DNA of 64,000 nt from the NCBI RefSeq assembly GCF_963169125.1, contig NC_084798.1, positions 106,657,970-106,721,969 on the forward strand, read 5' to 3'. Under the pieces are notes generated by a model, which did no database searches, was not told where the DNA came from, and worked only from the letters and a program-made list of their open reading frames with translations. The stretch is from Humulus lupulus. Taxonomy: Eukaryota; Streptophyta; Magnoliopsida; Rosales; Cannabaceae. Below, in pieces: positions 11,165 to 21,885 of the stretch; position 1 is the first letter of the stretch; each line of letters starts with the position of its first letter. The position numbers and the translations under genes are program-made.

Positions 11165-11819
11165 TGATACGAACCACACCAACGATTGTGGTGAAACCCG
11201 ACACCAAATATGGCAGCCACCAAGAACACACGAAATGGGAATGAAGAACCGCGACCCAATGCTTAGCCAAGCACGAACCTTGGTATGAGGAAGACGCCAC
11301 AAATGGAGATGGGAATCCGTTTGATAAGTTAGGTTGAACGCCACAAGGAACCCCTTGATAAGTTCTAATAGTTTCTTCAAGAACTCAAGAAGAAAAACTC
11401 ACAAATTTCATTTCATCACAATCTGATTTTTCCAAATGTTTTCAAGGCCTTATATAGCCAAAAATTACATCAAGACAAGCCCCTTTGTCTTCCTAAAAAC
11501 CGAAATTAAAGACAAGCCTTTTGTCTTCCTCATGAAAACCGAAATTAAAGACAAGCCTTTTGTCTTCCTCATGAAAATCGAAATTAAAGACAAGCCTTTT
11601 GTCTTCCTAATGAAAACCGAAAATTAAAGACAAAAGGACTATTGGACTCACACAAGTCAAATGTTTGACTTATCACAAAATAAACAAAGACTAAATAAAA
11701 AACGCAAGATGACAAAATACAATAAGACTAATCAAGCTCCTAAACTGAGTCTTTTGGCTCGCGCCCTCGTCACCAGACCAACTGGAACTAGACTTGGATC
11801 TTTAGTCTTGGTGTCCTCA
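11165..11819 (-). repeat. 3' LTR of the CRM-type element
   Basis: This 655-base LTR has TG..CA ends. It holds about four copies of a roughly 35-40-base repeat (GACAAGCCTTTTGTCTTCCT core, 11470-11640). The minus-strand motif CTATATAAGGCC near 11448-11459 is a probable TATA box. The integrase reading frame extends into it. Confidence 0.85.
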
Positions 11820-12130
11820 TCATTCCCCCCCTCTTGAGAAGGATTTGTCCTCAAATCTTTACCTGCATCAAAAGGACTCAAATCAGAAACATTAAAAGTA
11901 GCACTAACAGTATACTCACCTGGTAAATTGAGTCTGTAGGCATTGTCATTGATCCTTTCTAGCACTTGAAATGGACCATCTCCTCGAGGTAGCAATTTGG
12001 AACGTCTTTGTGCTGGGAATCGCTCTTTCCTCATGTGTACCCATACCCAATCACCGGGGTCAAAAACCTGCTTGTGATGACCTTTGTTAGCATCAAGTTG
12101 GTTAGTGTTTAAAAGAGCCTCCTTAACCTC
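11732..12130 (-). CDS. Integrase C-terminal tail of the CRM-type element, overlapping its 3' LTR
   Basis: On the minus strand the frame is open from 12130 and reads EVKEALLNTNQL, then DPGDWVWVHMRKERFP, GPFQVLERINDNAYRL and FNVSDLSPFDAG, typical of the C-terminal integrase DNA-binding part of plant Ty3 elements. It then crosses the polypurine tract near 11825-11833 and continues into the 3' LTR, ending TRARAKRLSLGA at 11732. Coding into the 3' LTR is a known property of CRM centromeric chromoviruses, where this tail may influence targeting. Upstream of 12130 the sequence becomes T/C-rich low complexity (12130-12280). The integrase core, RNase H and RT are absent, so this tail alone cannot integrate DNA. 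An ATG at 12034 could start a 100-residue product. Confidence 0.75.
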   Translation of the reverse strand, partial: EVKEALLNTNQLDANKGHHKQVFDPGDWVWVHMRKERFPAQRRSKLLPRGDGPFQVLERINDNAYRLNLPGEYTVSATFNVSDLSPFDAGKDLRTNPSQEGGNDEDTKTKDPSLVPVGLVTRARAKRLSLGA

Positions 12131-12279
12131 ACTTTTTTTTACATAAAAATTATTTTGTTTCTCTCTAATCTTCCCTCATTGATCGAACTCTTCTCTTTCT
12201 TTTCTCTCTCACTTGATTCGACCATTTTCTCTCTTTGTCTCTCTTTTTTCTCACTCTCATTCTTTTGCTCACTCAATTT

Positions 12280-13956
12280 TTATTTATCACTCAATTTTTG
12301 CAACCTCACTTGGTCTTCATATACTTGCTTTGGCGTCAATGGAGCTAGAGTGATTGTTCGTTGATGGAACGTGAATGAGTACTTGTTGGTGAAGCCATCA
12401 TGCTGGACTCGCCGATCAAATAGCCAAGGCCTTCCTAGAAGGAGGTGTCCAGCTTGCATGGGAACCACATCGCACAATACCTCATCCTCATACTTGCCAA
12501 TTCGAAATGATACCAGCACCTGTTTTGTAACCCTCACTTCACCACTATCATTCAACCACTGCAACTTGTATGGACAAGGATGCCTAAGCGTTGTAAGCCC
12601 CAGCTTGGCAACCATGGAAGCACTAGCAACATTAGTACAACTACCTCCATCAATAATGACACTACATACCTTGTCTCTCACATGACAACGAGTGTGAAAG
12701 ATGTTCTCTCGCTGCACCTCTTCTTCCTCTTCTTTTGCTTGCAAATTCAGGACTCGCCTTGTGACTAGTGCAAGCATCTCACCAGATTCTGGCCCATACT
12801 CATTGTCAGAAGCATCTTCCAATGGTGGCATGTCAGCAAGATCATCTTCATCTTCAGAATCTATCTCTCCACTTTCTCGAATCACCATAACTCTCTTGTT
12901 TGGACACTGGCTAGCTATGTGTCCTCGCCTCTGACATTTGAAACACCTTATCTCACTAGAATGAGACTTAGTAGGAGTTGTTTTACCTTGAGGTGGTGTG
13001 GCTGTGGTGGCTGGTTTTGGTGTAGATGATGAAGTGGGTTGGTCTTCTTTCTTTGGATAGTTCGACCTCCAAGGTGTTGTACTTGGATTGTGTGGGCTCG
13101 GTCTTGGCCTCGAACTTGAACTACCCTTCTTGAGCTGCCTCTCAACTTTGATTGCCATATGAACCAAATCCTCCAATTCCACATAATGGTGTAGTTCGAT
13201 TGGGTCAGCAATCTCTCGGTTCAACCCATTCAAAAACCTTGCCATGGTTGCCTCCCGATCCTCTTCAACATTGGCTCTAATCATAGCCATCTCCATCTCC
13301 TTGTAATACTCATCAACACTTCTGTAGCCCTGACGAAGACCCTGCAACTTAAGGTAGAGATCTCGATAATAATGAGGTGGTACAAACCGTCGCCTCATCA
13401 CCCTCTTCATGGCCTCCCATGTGTCAATAGGATGATCTCCACTCCACCTCCTGTTGATGCACAACTGATCCCACCAAACAATAGCATAATCAGTAAACTC
13501 AATGGCAGCAAGTTTTACCTTCTTCATGTCGGAGTAGTTGTGACAATCAAAAACTAACTCCATTTTCTTCTCCCACTCAAGGTATGCTTCAGGATCACTC
13601 TTCCCCTGAAATGCTGGGATTCTCATTTTGATATTCCCCAAATAATTATCTTCCTGGTTCCTATCTTCTCTATTCCCACCATACCTCCTATGGTTACCCG
13701 CCGACATCCTATCAAACTCATCATCAGAAACTACCCCTTCTAAATCCCCTTCATTCTCATCCTCCCTTTGGTGCACCCTATTCCTCCTTGGTCCCTGTTG
13801 TGCCCCTTCTTCTACCCTATCCAACCGCTCATGTATCTGTTCACACTCCTCCCTCAACATCCTCCTCATCTCCCCCATAATGGCTTGAAGTTGTAGAGTT
13901 GGAACTGTAGGTGGTGGATTGTCATTGCCTGTATTTCTTTCTGTATTTTGTGACAT
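12280..13956 (-). CDS. Gag-protease of the CRM-type element, intact frame
   Basis: The 558-codon frame starts [10 protein letters not shown] (ATG at 13956-13954). An upstream in-frame ATG at 14031 would add 25 residues of leader, and I prefer the shorter start. Order: an acidic/Arg-rich region with a coiled-coil-like stretch ([20 protein letters not shown]), the gag capsid domain ([18 protein letters not shown] ... DEYYKEMEM), a Ser/Thr/Pro-rich linker, a zinc knuckle [14 protein letters not shown] (about 338-351), an acidic segment, and a protease fold with IIDGGSCTN at about 434. DGG replaces the usual DTG/DSG, as in CRM elements. It would form particles and process them. With no RT or integrase core nearby, the element would need a full-length relative in trans. 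The open frame supports recent insertion. Confidence 0.85.
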   Translation of the reverse strand: MSQNTERNTGNDNPPPTVPTLQLQAIMGEMRRMLREECEQIHERLDRVEEGAQQGPRRNRVHQREDENEGDLEGVVSDDEFDRMSAGNHRRYGGNREDRNQEDNYLGNIKMRIPAFQGKSDPEAYLEWEKKMELVFDCHNYSDMKKVKLAAIEFTDYAIVWWDQLCINRRWSGDHPIDTWEAMKRVMRRRFVPPHYYRDLYLKLQGLRQGYRSVDEYYKEMEMAMIRANVEEDREATMARFLNGLNREIADPIELHHYVELEDLVHMAIKVERQLKKGSSSSRPRPSPHNPSTTPWRSNYPKKEDQPTSSSTPKPATTATPPQGKTTPTKSHSSEIRCFKCQRRGHIASQCPNKRVMVIRESGEIDSEDEDDLADMPPLEDASDNEYGPESGEMLALVTRRVLNLQAKEEEEEVQRENIFHTRCHVRDKVCSVIIDGGSCTNVASASMVAKLGLTTLRHPCPYKLQWLNDSGEVRVTKQVLVSFRIGKYEDEVLCDVVPMQAGHLLLGRPWLFDRRVQHDGFTNKYSFTFHQRTITLAPLTPKQVYEDQVRLQKLSDK

Positions 13957-15164
13957 GATGGAAAAATCTGCAAAACAATAAGGTTCGACAGTTATAGAAA
14001 GGACCTCACTGCACTCCCTCCCGTGTTTCACTCAAAGAAAATGGTCACTCAAGTACACTCGTGTTTCACTCAATGATGGCTTTTACCCTCAAATAAGCTT
14101 ACACCACTGCCTTTTTCCACTCTATTCTTCTTTAAGCTCTTTGAAAACTAATGAAATGGTGATATGGAGGTTCAAGCAGCCAATCCTACCAAACAAACCA
14201 AACGAAAACCGATGAAAAAGTGGCGAAAACTGGTGATTTTTGGAACACTTGCGTGGTGTTTTGGCAAAAAGGCCTCTAGACCATGGGGAACAAGAATAGA
14301 ACAAAATTTTTTAAGAAGGGTTTCCAGACTCTTTTTTTTTTTTTGCTCTCGGATCCCCTTCCCTTTTCCTTTCCTTTCCTTTCCTTTTTTTTTTAACCTC
14401 TCAAATTTGAGAAACCAGATACGAATTTCTGAAAAGGAGAAAAAAAAATGAATACCAAAGAGCCAACCCGAAATCAAACAATCTGAGTTACTAACACAGA
14501 TTCAAGAACAAACCAATCTGTGAAAACCAATACTCCCAATACACTCTGTGATTCAAGAACACTTCCCCAATAACATAAAAATCAATCGGTGATTCACCCA
14601 AAACAGAATACCAAAAACAATCCCAATTACAGAAAACCCAAATAGACTTGTAGCACTATAACAATCTCGAATTTCTCCCAAATAAAGGGAAACAAAATTT
14701 CAATCAGTGGCACTATAACAATTGGTGGTACACTCCCAATAACAGAGAACAAATATTCCCAAAAATAACAACCCAAAATAGAAAAGGACCAATCAATCCG
14801 TGGCACTATCACAAAGTAAACAATTGACTCAATAACAATCTCAGATTTTTACAAAGGAAACAAGGATTTTCACAAACTCAATAACAATTTCAGTTGATTA
14901 GTTTCGGATTTCAAGGGATTTCAAAAAGAACTAATGTAAACAAGGAAATAAGAACACGATTTGAACAAAGAAACAATCTGGAATAAAGAGATTAACTATA
15001 ATGGTTTCGGATTTTTAGAAGGAAAACAAGAACAAAGACTAAGAAAATCAAGAACACGAATAGATAGATTTTTTTTTTTTTGATTTCAGAAACCCTAAAA
15101 TAGAAATACGAATAGAATAGAAACACAAATGAAAGAAAAAAAAAGGATAGGCCAAACCGAATGA
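13957..15164 (-). other. Long untranslated leader of the CRM-type element
   Basis: This is about 1.2 kb between the primer site and gag. It holds a C/T homopolymer-rich tract (about 14330-14396) and repeated short phrases containing CAATCTG, CCCAAT and GGCACTATAACA. No protein domain is visible. Confidence 0.6.
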
Positions 15165-15165
15165 T

Positions 15166-15182
15166 CCTAAGCTCTGATACCA
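15166..15182 (-). other. Primer binding site of the CRM-type element (initiator Met tRNA)
   Basis: On the minus strand TGGTATCAGAGCTTAGG begins two bases inside the 5' LTR, complementary to the 3' end of initiator Met tRNA. This fixes the orientation as minus. Confidence 0.85.
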
Positions 15183-15184
15183 AC

Positions 15185-15838
15185 TGATACGAACCACACC
15201 AACGATTGTGGTGAAACCCGACACCAAATATGGCAGCCACCAAGAACACACGAAATGGGAATGAAGAACCGCGACCCAATGCTTAGCCAAGCACGAACCT
15301 TGGTATGAGGAAGACGCCAAAAATGGGGATGGGAATCCGTTTGATAAGTCAGGTTGAACGCCACAAGGAACCCCTTGATAAGTTCTAATAGTTTCTTCAA
15401 GAACTCAAGAAGAAAAACTCACAAATTTCATTTCATCACAATCTGATTTTTCCAAATGTTTTCAAGGCCTTATATAGCCGAAAATTACATCAAGACAAGC
15501 CCCTTTGTCTTCCTAAAAACCAAAATTAAAGACAAGCCTTTTGTCTCCTCATGAAAACCGAAATTAAAGACAAGCCTTTTGTCTTCCTCATGAAAACCGA
15601 AATTAAAGACAAGCCTTTTGTCTTCCTAATGAAAACCGAAAATTAAAGACAAAAGGACTATTGGACTCACACAAGTCAAATGTTTGACTTATCACAAAAT
15701 AAACAAAGACTAAATAAAAAACGCAAGATGACAAAATACAATAAGACTCATCAAGCTCCTAAACTGAGTCTTTTGGCTCGCGCCCTCGTCACCAGACCAA
15801 CTGGAACTAGACTTGGATCTTTAGTCTTGGTGTCCTCA
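15185..15838 (-). repeat. 5' LTR of the CRM-type element
   Basis: This 654-base LTR is almost identical to 11165-11819. On the plus strand it ends CCTCA, directly followed by element A sequence (CCAAGAAGCACGACTCAG). Confidence 0.85.
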
Positions 15839-16893
15839 CCAAGAAGCACGACTCAGTGTGGGTGATAGTAGAAAGACTCACTAAGTCTGCCCATTTTCTG
15901 CCAGTTAAGACCACATACTCGGGGGATCAATATGCTGACTTGTATGTTAGTGAAATAGTGACACTTCATGGGGTGCCAAAGTCGATAATTTCTGATCGAG
16001 GGTCAGTTTTCACATTGAACTTTTGGAAAGGGCTACAGAGAGCCATGGGATCAAGACTAAAGTTTAGCACCTCTTTTCATCCTCAGACCGATGGCCAGTC
16101 TGAGAGGACTATACAGATATTAGAAGACATGTTGAGGTGCTGTGCCTTGGACTTCTCAAAGTCTTGGAACCAATATCTACTTCTAATGGAGTTCTCGTAC
16201 AATAACAGTTACCAATCTACCATAGGGATGGCTCCCTATGAGATGCTTTATGGGCGTAAATGTAGATCTCCTTTGCACTGGGATGAAGTTGAGGAGAAAC
16301 GAATTTTAGGGCCTGAAGCAGTTAGTGAGGCCAGTGAGGCAATTGAGAAGATACGCCAAAGGATGCTTACTGTGCAGAGTAGGAAAAAGAGCTATGCTGA
16401 CCTCAAGAGAAGGGACATCGAGTTTTCAGTAGGCAAGTTTGTTTTCTTGAAAGTCTCGCCGATGAAAGGTGTGATGTGTTTTGGAAAGAAAGGGAAGTTA
16501 AGCCCTAGATATATTGCTCCATTTGAGATATTGGACAGGATAGGGCAAGTTGCGTATTGTTTGGCACTGCCCCCAGCATTAGCTGAAACGCATAACGTCT
16601 TTCACATCTTGATGTTGCGTAAGTATGTGTCAGACCCCTCTCATGTGTTGAGCTACGAGCCATTACAGCTGAAGTAGGACCTGAGTTTTGATGAACAGCC
16701 TGAGCGCATTATAGAAAAGGGAATCAAGGAATTGAGATCCAAAAGGATTCCACTAGTTAAGGTCCTGTGGAAGAATAGTATGGAACGAGAAGCAACATGG
16801 GAGTTGGAGGAAGACATGAAAGCAAAATACCCTGAGTTATTTGGTAAGAAAGAATTTCGGGACGAAATTCCTTTTAAGGAGGGTATATTGTAG
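15839..16893 (+). pseudogene. Pol of element A, 3' part: integrase core and chromodomain
   Basis: The frame restarts with a second copy of [13 protein letters not shown] (duplicating 11032-11164) and continues through the integrase core. It shows the second DDE Asp in ISDRGSVFTLNFW and the Glu in TDGQSERTIQILEDML, then the GPFxIL-type C-terminal domain (APFEILDRIGQVAY). A TAG at 16675-16677 stops the frame after PLQLK. In the same register the chromodomain follows (LRSKRIPLVKVLWKN ... EATWELEEDMKAKYPELF, about 16730-16842), ending at 16891-16893. Chromodomains direct chromovirus integration towards particular chromatin. The stop removes it from any product. Confidence 0.85.
16876..16883 (+). 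other. Polypurine tract of element A
   Basis: AAGGAGGG lies five bases before the 3' LTR start (TGTAGTGCACC at 16889). This is the expected position for plus-strand priming. Confidence 0.65.
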
Positions 16894-19800
16894 TGCACCA
16901 AATTTTTTTTAGATTATTTAAATTTTGTGATTTATTTTATTTAAATGTTAAGTATGATGAATTGTTTTATTTAAATGTTGTTTATTTTATTTAGTTGTTG
17001 TTTGTTTTATTTGATTGTTTGTTATTTTATTTAATTGTTAAAATTGTTTGATATAATCTTTTTAAATTTGTTAATTGTTTGTTTGGTTAATTAATTTAAT
17101 AAGTGAATAATTGTGTAACATGTCTATTTTACTATTAGTGTTACATTTTGAATAAGTGTGACAATTGAGGTAATTATGTGAGTTATGGTTGAATGCACTA
17201 AGGTGCATGGTAGATAGTGATGCACCCTAGTGTTTTAGTGTGTGCTAGTATATGGTAAAAGGGTGCACATGTGTTGATTTTCTACATACTCTTTCCTTTA
17301 TTGGATTTATTTTAGTTAATAAAAAAAAAGAAAAGAAAAAAATAAAAAGAAAAGGGAAAGGAAGGTGCTTGGACGTGTAGTGTGTAGTGGGAAATGGATT
17401 GATTTTTCCACTTATTTTTCTAAGGCAATAAAATCAAATATTGGAAGAAACTATCTATTTTAGGATAGGATGTGATCACCCTTTATTCCTTATATCTATT
17501 ATCATAAAAGAAAATAATAAGAAAATTAAGAGAAAATAAAATAGAAATAAGAAACTTACCATTTTGTGTTGGTGAGGCTTTATTGAGAGAGTTGAATAAA
17601 GGGGAAAGGAAGAGAAGAGGAGGGCATTTTTGTGTGGCTGCCGTGACCTAGAGAGAGAGGTAGAGAGAGAGAGAGTGTGGCGTGTAGAGAGAGAAGGAGA
17701 AGAAGAAAGAAAGAAAGAAAGAAGAAGAAGGAGAAGAGGAACCAAGTTTAGAGTATGTTTTCTTGTATTTTTGTTTGTCCAATCTCTTTTTCTTGATTAT
17801 ATGATTTTGACTTGTTTATTTGTTGTGTGTGATTGGATTTCTTTCTCCTCCTCATGGTGGATTTCAACAAAAAAACCCTAGGCTTGAACAAGGGGTGTGA
17901 AGTTTGGGTGTTGATCATATTGTATTCTTGATTTTACAATCAAGAGAGGTAATGGTCTTTCTTAGCCTATATATTGGTTTTGATGGGTTTATCTTTGAGG
18001 TTGTTGATGGTGATGCTAATGGTTTGATTATTGTAGGATTGATGATTATGATTTGTATTTTTAAGAGAATATGTTTTGTTTAAAAAGGGCTCATGGGTAT
18101 GATTGAGAAAATGGATTTGATAGGGTTTATATGAGGTTATATTTTATGTTTATATTGCTATGGTTATTTTTTTTTAAATCTTTGATTTATGTAAAATGGA
18201 AAATGATGATTTTAGAAATATGATAAGATGTAGGTGATTTTTGTACTAATGAATCTTGATATGCATAAAAGGAGGAATGATAGAAATATGTTAGGGTTAT
18301 TATAAAGGCATGTATATGAAATGTGATGTTTATGAATTAATGTATGTTATTGCCATTGTTATTGTTGTTGGATTTCATGTGTAGATTTAATGGAATAGAA
18401 AAAATGGGTTTTATAAGATTTCATGTGAATATGTTAGTAATATTCTTAGAATTATGTATATAATAAGAGTATGATGAGATTTTGGCCATGTATGATTTTA
18501 TGTGAAATTTTTGGGATAAAAGATGAGTTTCATGAGAAATTAAGCTTGCTGATTTTTGTAAATAATTGGGTAAAAGTTTGATAAAAAAAAAAATGATTTG
18601 CATGCATAAGTAATGTCCTTGATGTTATGTTAATTTTATGAAATTAAAAAGGGTATTTTAAGTCCCATTAAAATGATATTTTACTTAAATAAATACCTAC
18701 ATAATTTTTATTGTATTTTTAGAAAAATATGAGGTTTTAAATTGAATATGGTGATTTTTATAGGTAAAAATAGTTGCTGAAATTTTTGTGAGAAAATGTG
18801 AAGTGTGTTCCACTAAAATAAATTTGATGAGTTTTTGGAACAAATTATTATCCTAAGTTATGGTAATATTGAAAAATGATATTTTAAAATGGTATGAATG
18901 CATATTTTGATAAGTTATGATTTTCCTTTATTTTGATAGAGAAAAATATTTGGATTCTATTTATTGTGATTTTTAAAGAAATTAAATAGTGGCTGAAAGT
19001 TTGGTTTAAAAAGTTTAAAAATGATTATTTAATTGTTACATATGGATTTATGTTACATAAAACTAAGTCTTATATAAATTAAATAAAAATATATTTTTCC
19101 CACACTTAAAAATATATTTTTCTCACATCATTTATGTAACACAATTAACCAATGTTAAAATTTGCTTTTCTAAAGAAACATATTAAAAATAGATATTTTA
19201 ATTAATTCCAAGTTTTTGTTACTTCTTTGTAATTTGAGAATAATAAAGGAAATTGTCACTTTTTTTTAAAACTAAATCAAATTATTTTATAAAATAAAAT
19301 AATGTTTTGAGAAATTTATCAACTTAGAAATTTTAAGAAAAATAAAGCATGTTATATGTCTATTGATTTTTAACAATAAAAGTAAGAAATGTAGAATTAT
19401 CGTTTTTAAAATGTCTCTATTACGTAATGTTCTCACGTATGCATGTTACATGCAAATCCACTTTTACGTCCAAAATTATGTTTACTATTCAACTATGTGG
19501 TTTTTATAAAAAGATCATGCATGTAAAATAGTAAAATGAGCATTATTCTTTTATAGCTTTATGTGCAGTTAAGAATAATTGCGTGTTATGTGTAACTGTT
19601 ATTATGTGTGCATGGCCCATGCACACATGAGTTGTATGGAAGGGCAAATAGTAATTTTATGAACCTAAGAAATGTTGTTTTGATTATGATATAGGCTCGT
19701 TGAAAGATTGTGAAAATTTCTTAGCTTGGACCTGAGGTAAGGAAGTTAGATAGATTCTATGATTTTATGCTATGAATGGTAAGACTGTTGTATGAATTAA

Positions 19801-20672
19801 TTGTTATGAAATATGAATGCCATAATGTGATGATATGTTGAATATGATATGTGTATGGATGTTAGATACATCAAACAAGTTACGATGTTAGATACATCAA
19901 ACAAGTTACGATGTTAGATACATCAAACAAATTACGATGTTAGATACATCGAACGAGTTACTATAGCTAAAGACGTAACTCCTAGGGTGGACGCGCAAGG
20001 GTTATTCAAGGACCAGAGACTCTTGTTTACCTCATAGGGTGACATGGACAACTAGCGAGCCATGCTCATCATGTATGCTGTATGAATATGATTAGGGTGA
20101 CATGGACAACTAGCGGGCTATGCTCATCATGTATGCTGTATGATTGTGATATGATGATATGTTACGATTACGTTATGATATGCAATGATGGTATGTTACG
20201 ATTATGTTATGATATGCCATGATGTTTTAGATGAACGTTAGTGTTTGTATTGTTGTATTCTTACTTGCTTATTGTTTGTACTTCCTTACTGGGCTTTTAG
20301 CTCACCCCCCTTACTTTCCTTCCAGGTAGTAAATAGAATTTCTTATGGCACGTGTGGTGACGTGAGGAGTTCTATCATCGTGGGGTGTATGGCGTGGGGT
20401 AATCCTATGGACGGAAAAACGATCATCTTAGAACGCCATTTAAATTATGTTTTGTTTTAAGAGACTTTCCTAATTATCAGTGGGACTCAGTTATTTAAAT
20501 TTTTGTTTCTTTTGAACTTTGCATAAAAATTTATGTTTTCTTTTAAAACTAATGGCGCCAACTTGCATGGTTTTAAGCAAGTCCCCACTGAGACTTTGAT
20601 AATGAGTGGTGTTCTTTTATAAACTATGTTATTCGAATGTTTTATAAGTATTAGTTTAGGGCGTTCTTTACA
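16889..20672 (+). repeat. 3' LTR of element A (3.8 kb)
   Basis: It starts TGTAGTGCACC and ends GCGTTCTTTACA, giving 3784 bases. It contains a GA-rich tract (17640-17740), very AT-rich sequence (18.1-19.5 kb), tandem repeats (19858-19961, and two copies of about 58 bases at 20037-20150), and a conserved Tekay-type block with TTTTAGCTCACCC and TTCCAGGTAGTA near 20297-20330. Short frames inside it are not genes. Confidence 0.8.
19858..19961 (+). repeat. 26-bp tandem repeat, four copies, in the LTR of element A
   Basis: Four head-to-tail units of GATGTTAGATACATCAAACA plus AGTTAC start at 19858, 19884, 19910 and 19936. The first two are identical and the last carries three changes. Confidence 0.9.
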
Positions 20673-21215
20673 TTATCTAACCAGAATTTTTTTTTTAAAT
20701 TAAAACATATATTATTAGTTTTGCTTTGTTAAATTTCCTTTTTAAACAGATCTTTTTTTTTCCTTTAAGAATGTTGTAGTTGTTGCCTAAAGTTTTGTTT
20801 AATTTAATCTACCTAATTATGAGAAGTGTCTGTTATAGTTATGAGTAATTTATAATTCTCTAGATTGTAATTCAGTGTTTGCAATTTGTCAAACAAATTT
20901 TTGTACAAACTGGAAATATATTTAATAATTTAATATTACTTTTTGCAATCTTTTGTTTCTTATTGCCCAATGGCTTCCCTTCTAAATCTTTCCATAACAA
21001 CTACCCTACCCAAATCCATCCAATAACCCTCATCCCATCCCTTTCCTTTCCTTTCTTCCACTTCTTCCTCCCGCCTAGCACACTCTAAATAAGTGTATTT
21101 CTGGGTTTATGTTGACTCTCCTAAAATATAAGTTTTGAATTATACAAAGAAGTTGTTATTAAGATCATATTCTTTATTTTGTACCATCTGATTAATTAGA
21201 TCTTGCTTGTTATAG
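20673..21215. other. CACTA interior, no gene recognised
   Basis: This is AT-rich sequence between the end of element A and the first NUP188 exon. The last part is intron belonging to the captured NUP188 fragment. I see nothing else in it. Confidence 0.5.
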
Positions 21216-21885
21216 TGTTTAGATGAGGTTCAGTCATATATCCTCGTTGAAAGATCTTTGGAGAAGTACAATGTTGTTCTTGACTCTATAGTTCAAGACT
21301 TTCCTCACGTGGTTAGTTGCTTATTGTTATTATTATTATTATTATTATTATCTTTTTCTTTCCATGTTATCAAATTCATTTTCAAATTCTATCTAGAGGA
21401 ATGGGGTTTCAACACTTATCTTCAAAGGAAGCTTTTCCCTGTGAATGTTAGATTTTCCTCCATGCTCTTGAAATTGTATTACTTTTCTGTCTATTTTGTT
21501 TTAGGTATTGCTTCAATACTACATTGAACGACAGTGCCTGCTGAAATGTACGAGGAGGATTCTCATGCATGCTTGTAAGTTTATAATGAATGATGAGTGA
21601 TTTACTTATTTAGTTCTCAGTTGCTATCCCTTAGAGACTTATTTTCCTTTATTGGGCGTCCTCAACTAGTGCTAGATATCTACAGCTGAACTTTAAATCC
21701 TACTTTCTAAAACTCATTATTTTTCTTTTTATACTGCTACTATTGATGCAGTATCTCTAGGAAATGGCTATCAGAGAGATGTCGATATATGGAAGGAGGC
21801 ACTAAACCTCATTTCTGATGGTTTAGAAGGAAAGTTATTGTCTGTTCTCCAAGAGATTCTTTCTTCTAGTCACCCTGACCAAATG
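21216..21885 (+). pseudogene. Captured fragment of nucleoporin NUP188 (three internal exons)
   Basis: NUP188 is a large scaffold nucleoporin of the inner ring of the nuclear pore. Three exons splice in frame: 21216-21311 (CLDEVQSYILVERSLEKYN ... DFPHV), 21505-21574 (VLLQYYIERQCLLKCTRRI ... MHA) and 21752-21885 (LGNGYQRDVDIWKEALNLIS ... SSSHPDQM). Each is bounded by AG and GT, and phases 0, 1 and 0 are compatible. The joined 100 residues contain no stop. Plant NUP188 is about 1,900 residues long, so this is a small N-terminal part. The preceding and following exons are absent between here and 23588. Both introns are short, as in a genomic rather than retroposed copy. The fragment lies inside the CACTA ends, in the same orientation as the LysRS fragment. 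Identification is from memory of the family and would need a protein search. Confidence 0.72.

Larger units (their letters stand above)
11165..15838 (-). mobile_element. Ty3/gypsy CRM-type element, deletion derivative, nested in element A integrase
   Basis: It has two near-identical LTRs (11165-11819 and 15185-15838, TG..CA), an initiator-Met primer site, a long leader, an intact gag-protease frame and the last about 130 residues of integrase. RT, RNase H and the integrase core are missing. All features read on the minus strand. My hand alignment of the LTRs shows 7 substitutions and one 1-base indel, so the element is fairly young. It has no 5-bp target duplication (CATGG on the left, CCAAG on the right). 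Instead 133 bases of element A are repeated on both sides. Assignment to CRM rests on the DGGSCTN protease motif and the integrase tail running into the LTR. Confidence 0.75.
6397..20672 (+). mobile_element. Ty3/gypsy Tekay(Del)-type LTR retrotransposon A, 5'-truncated
   Basis: The order is a remnant of the 5' LTR, primer site, leader frame, gag with zinc knuckle, protease, RT, RNase H, integrase, chromodomain, polypurine tract and a 3.8-kb 3' LTR. The domain order, the [10 protein letters not shown] motif before RT and the C-terminal chromodomain fit the Tekay chromovirus clade. The element lies in the captured LysRS intron of the CACTA transposon. The integrase is interrupted at 11165-15838 by a CRM-type element on the other strand. 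It is dead: a frameshift separates gag-protease from pol, catalytic aspartates are replaced, and a stop precedes the chromodomain. Confidence 0.85.

Noticed and set aside
17626..17745. GA-rich frames in the element A LTR as small proteins.
   Set aside because: Purine-rich microsatellite DNA gives open frames on both strands. It is low complexity within an LTR.
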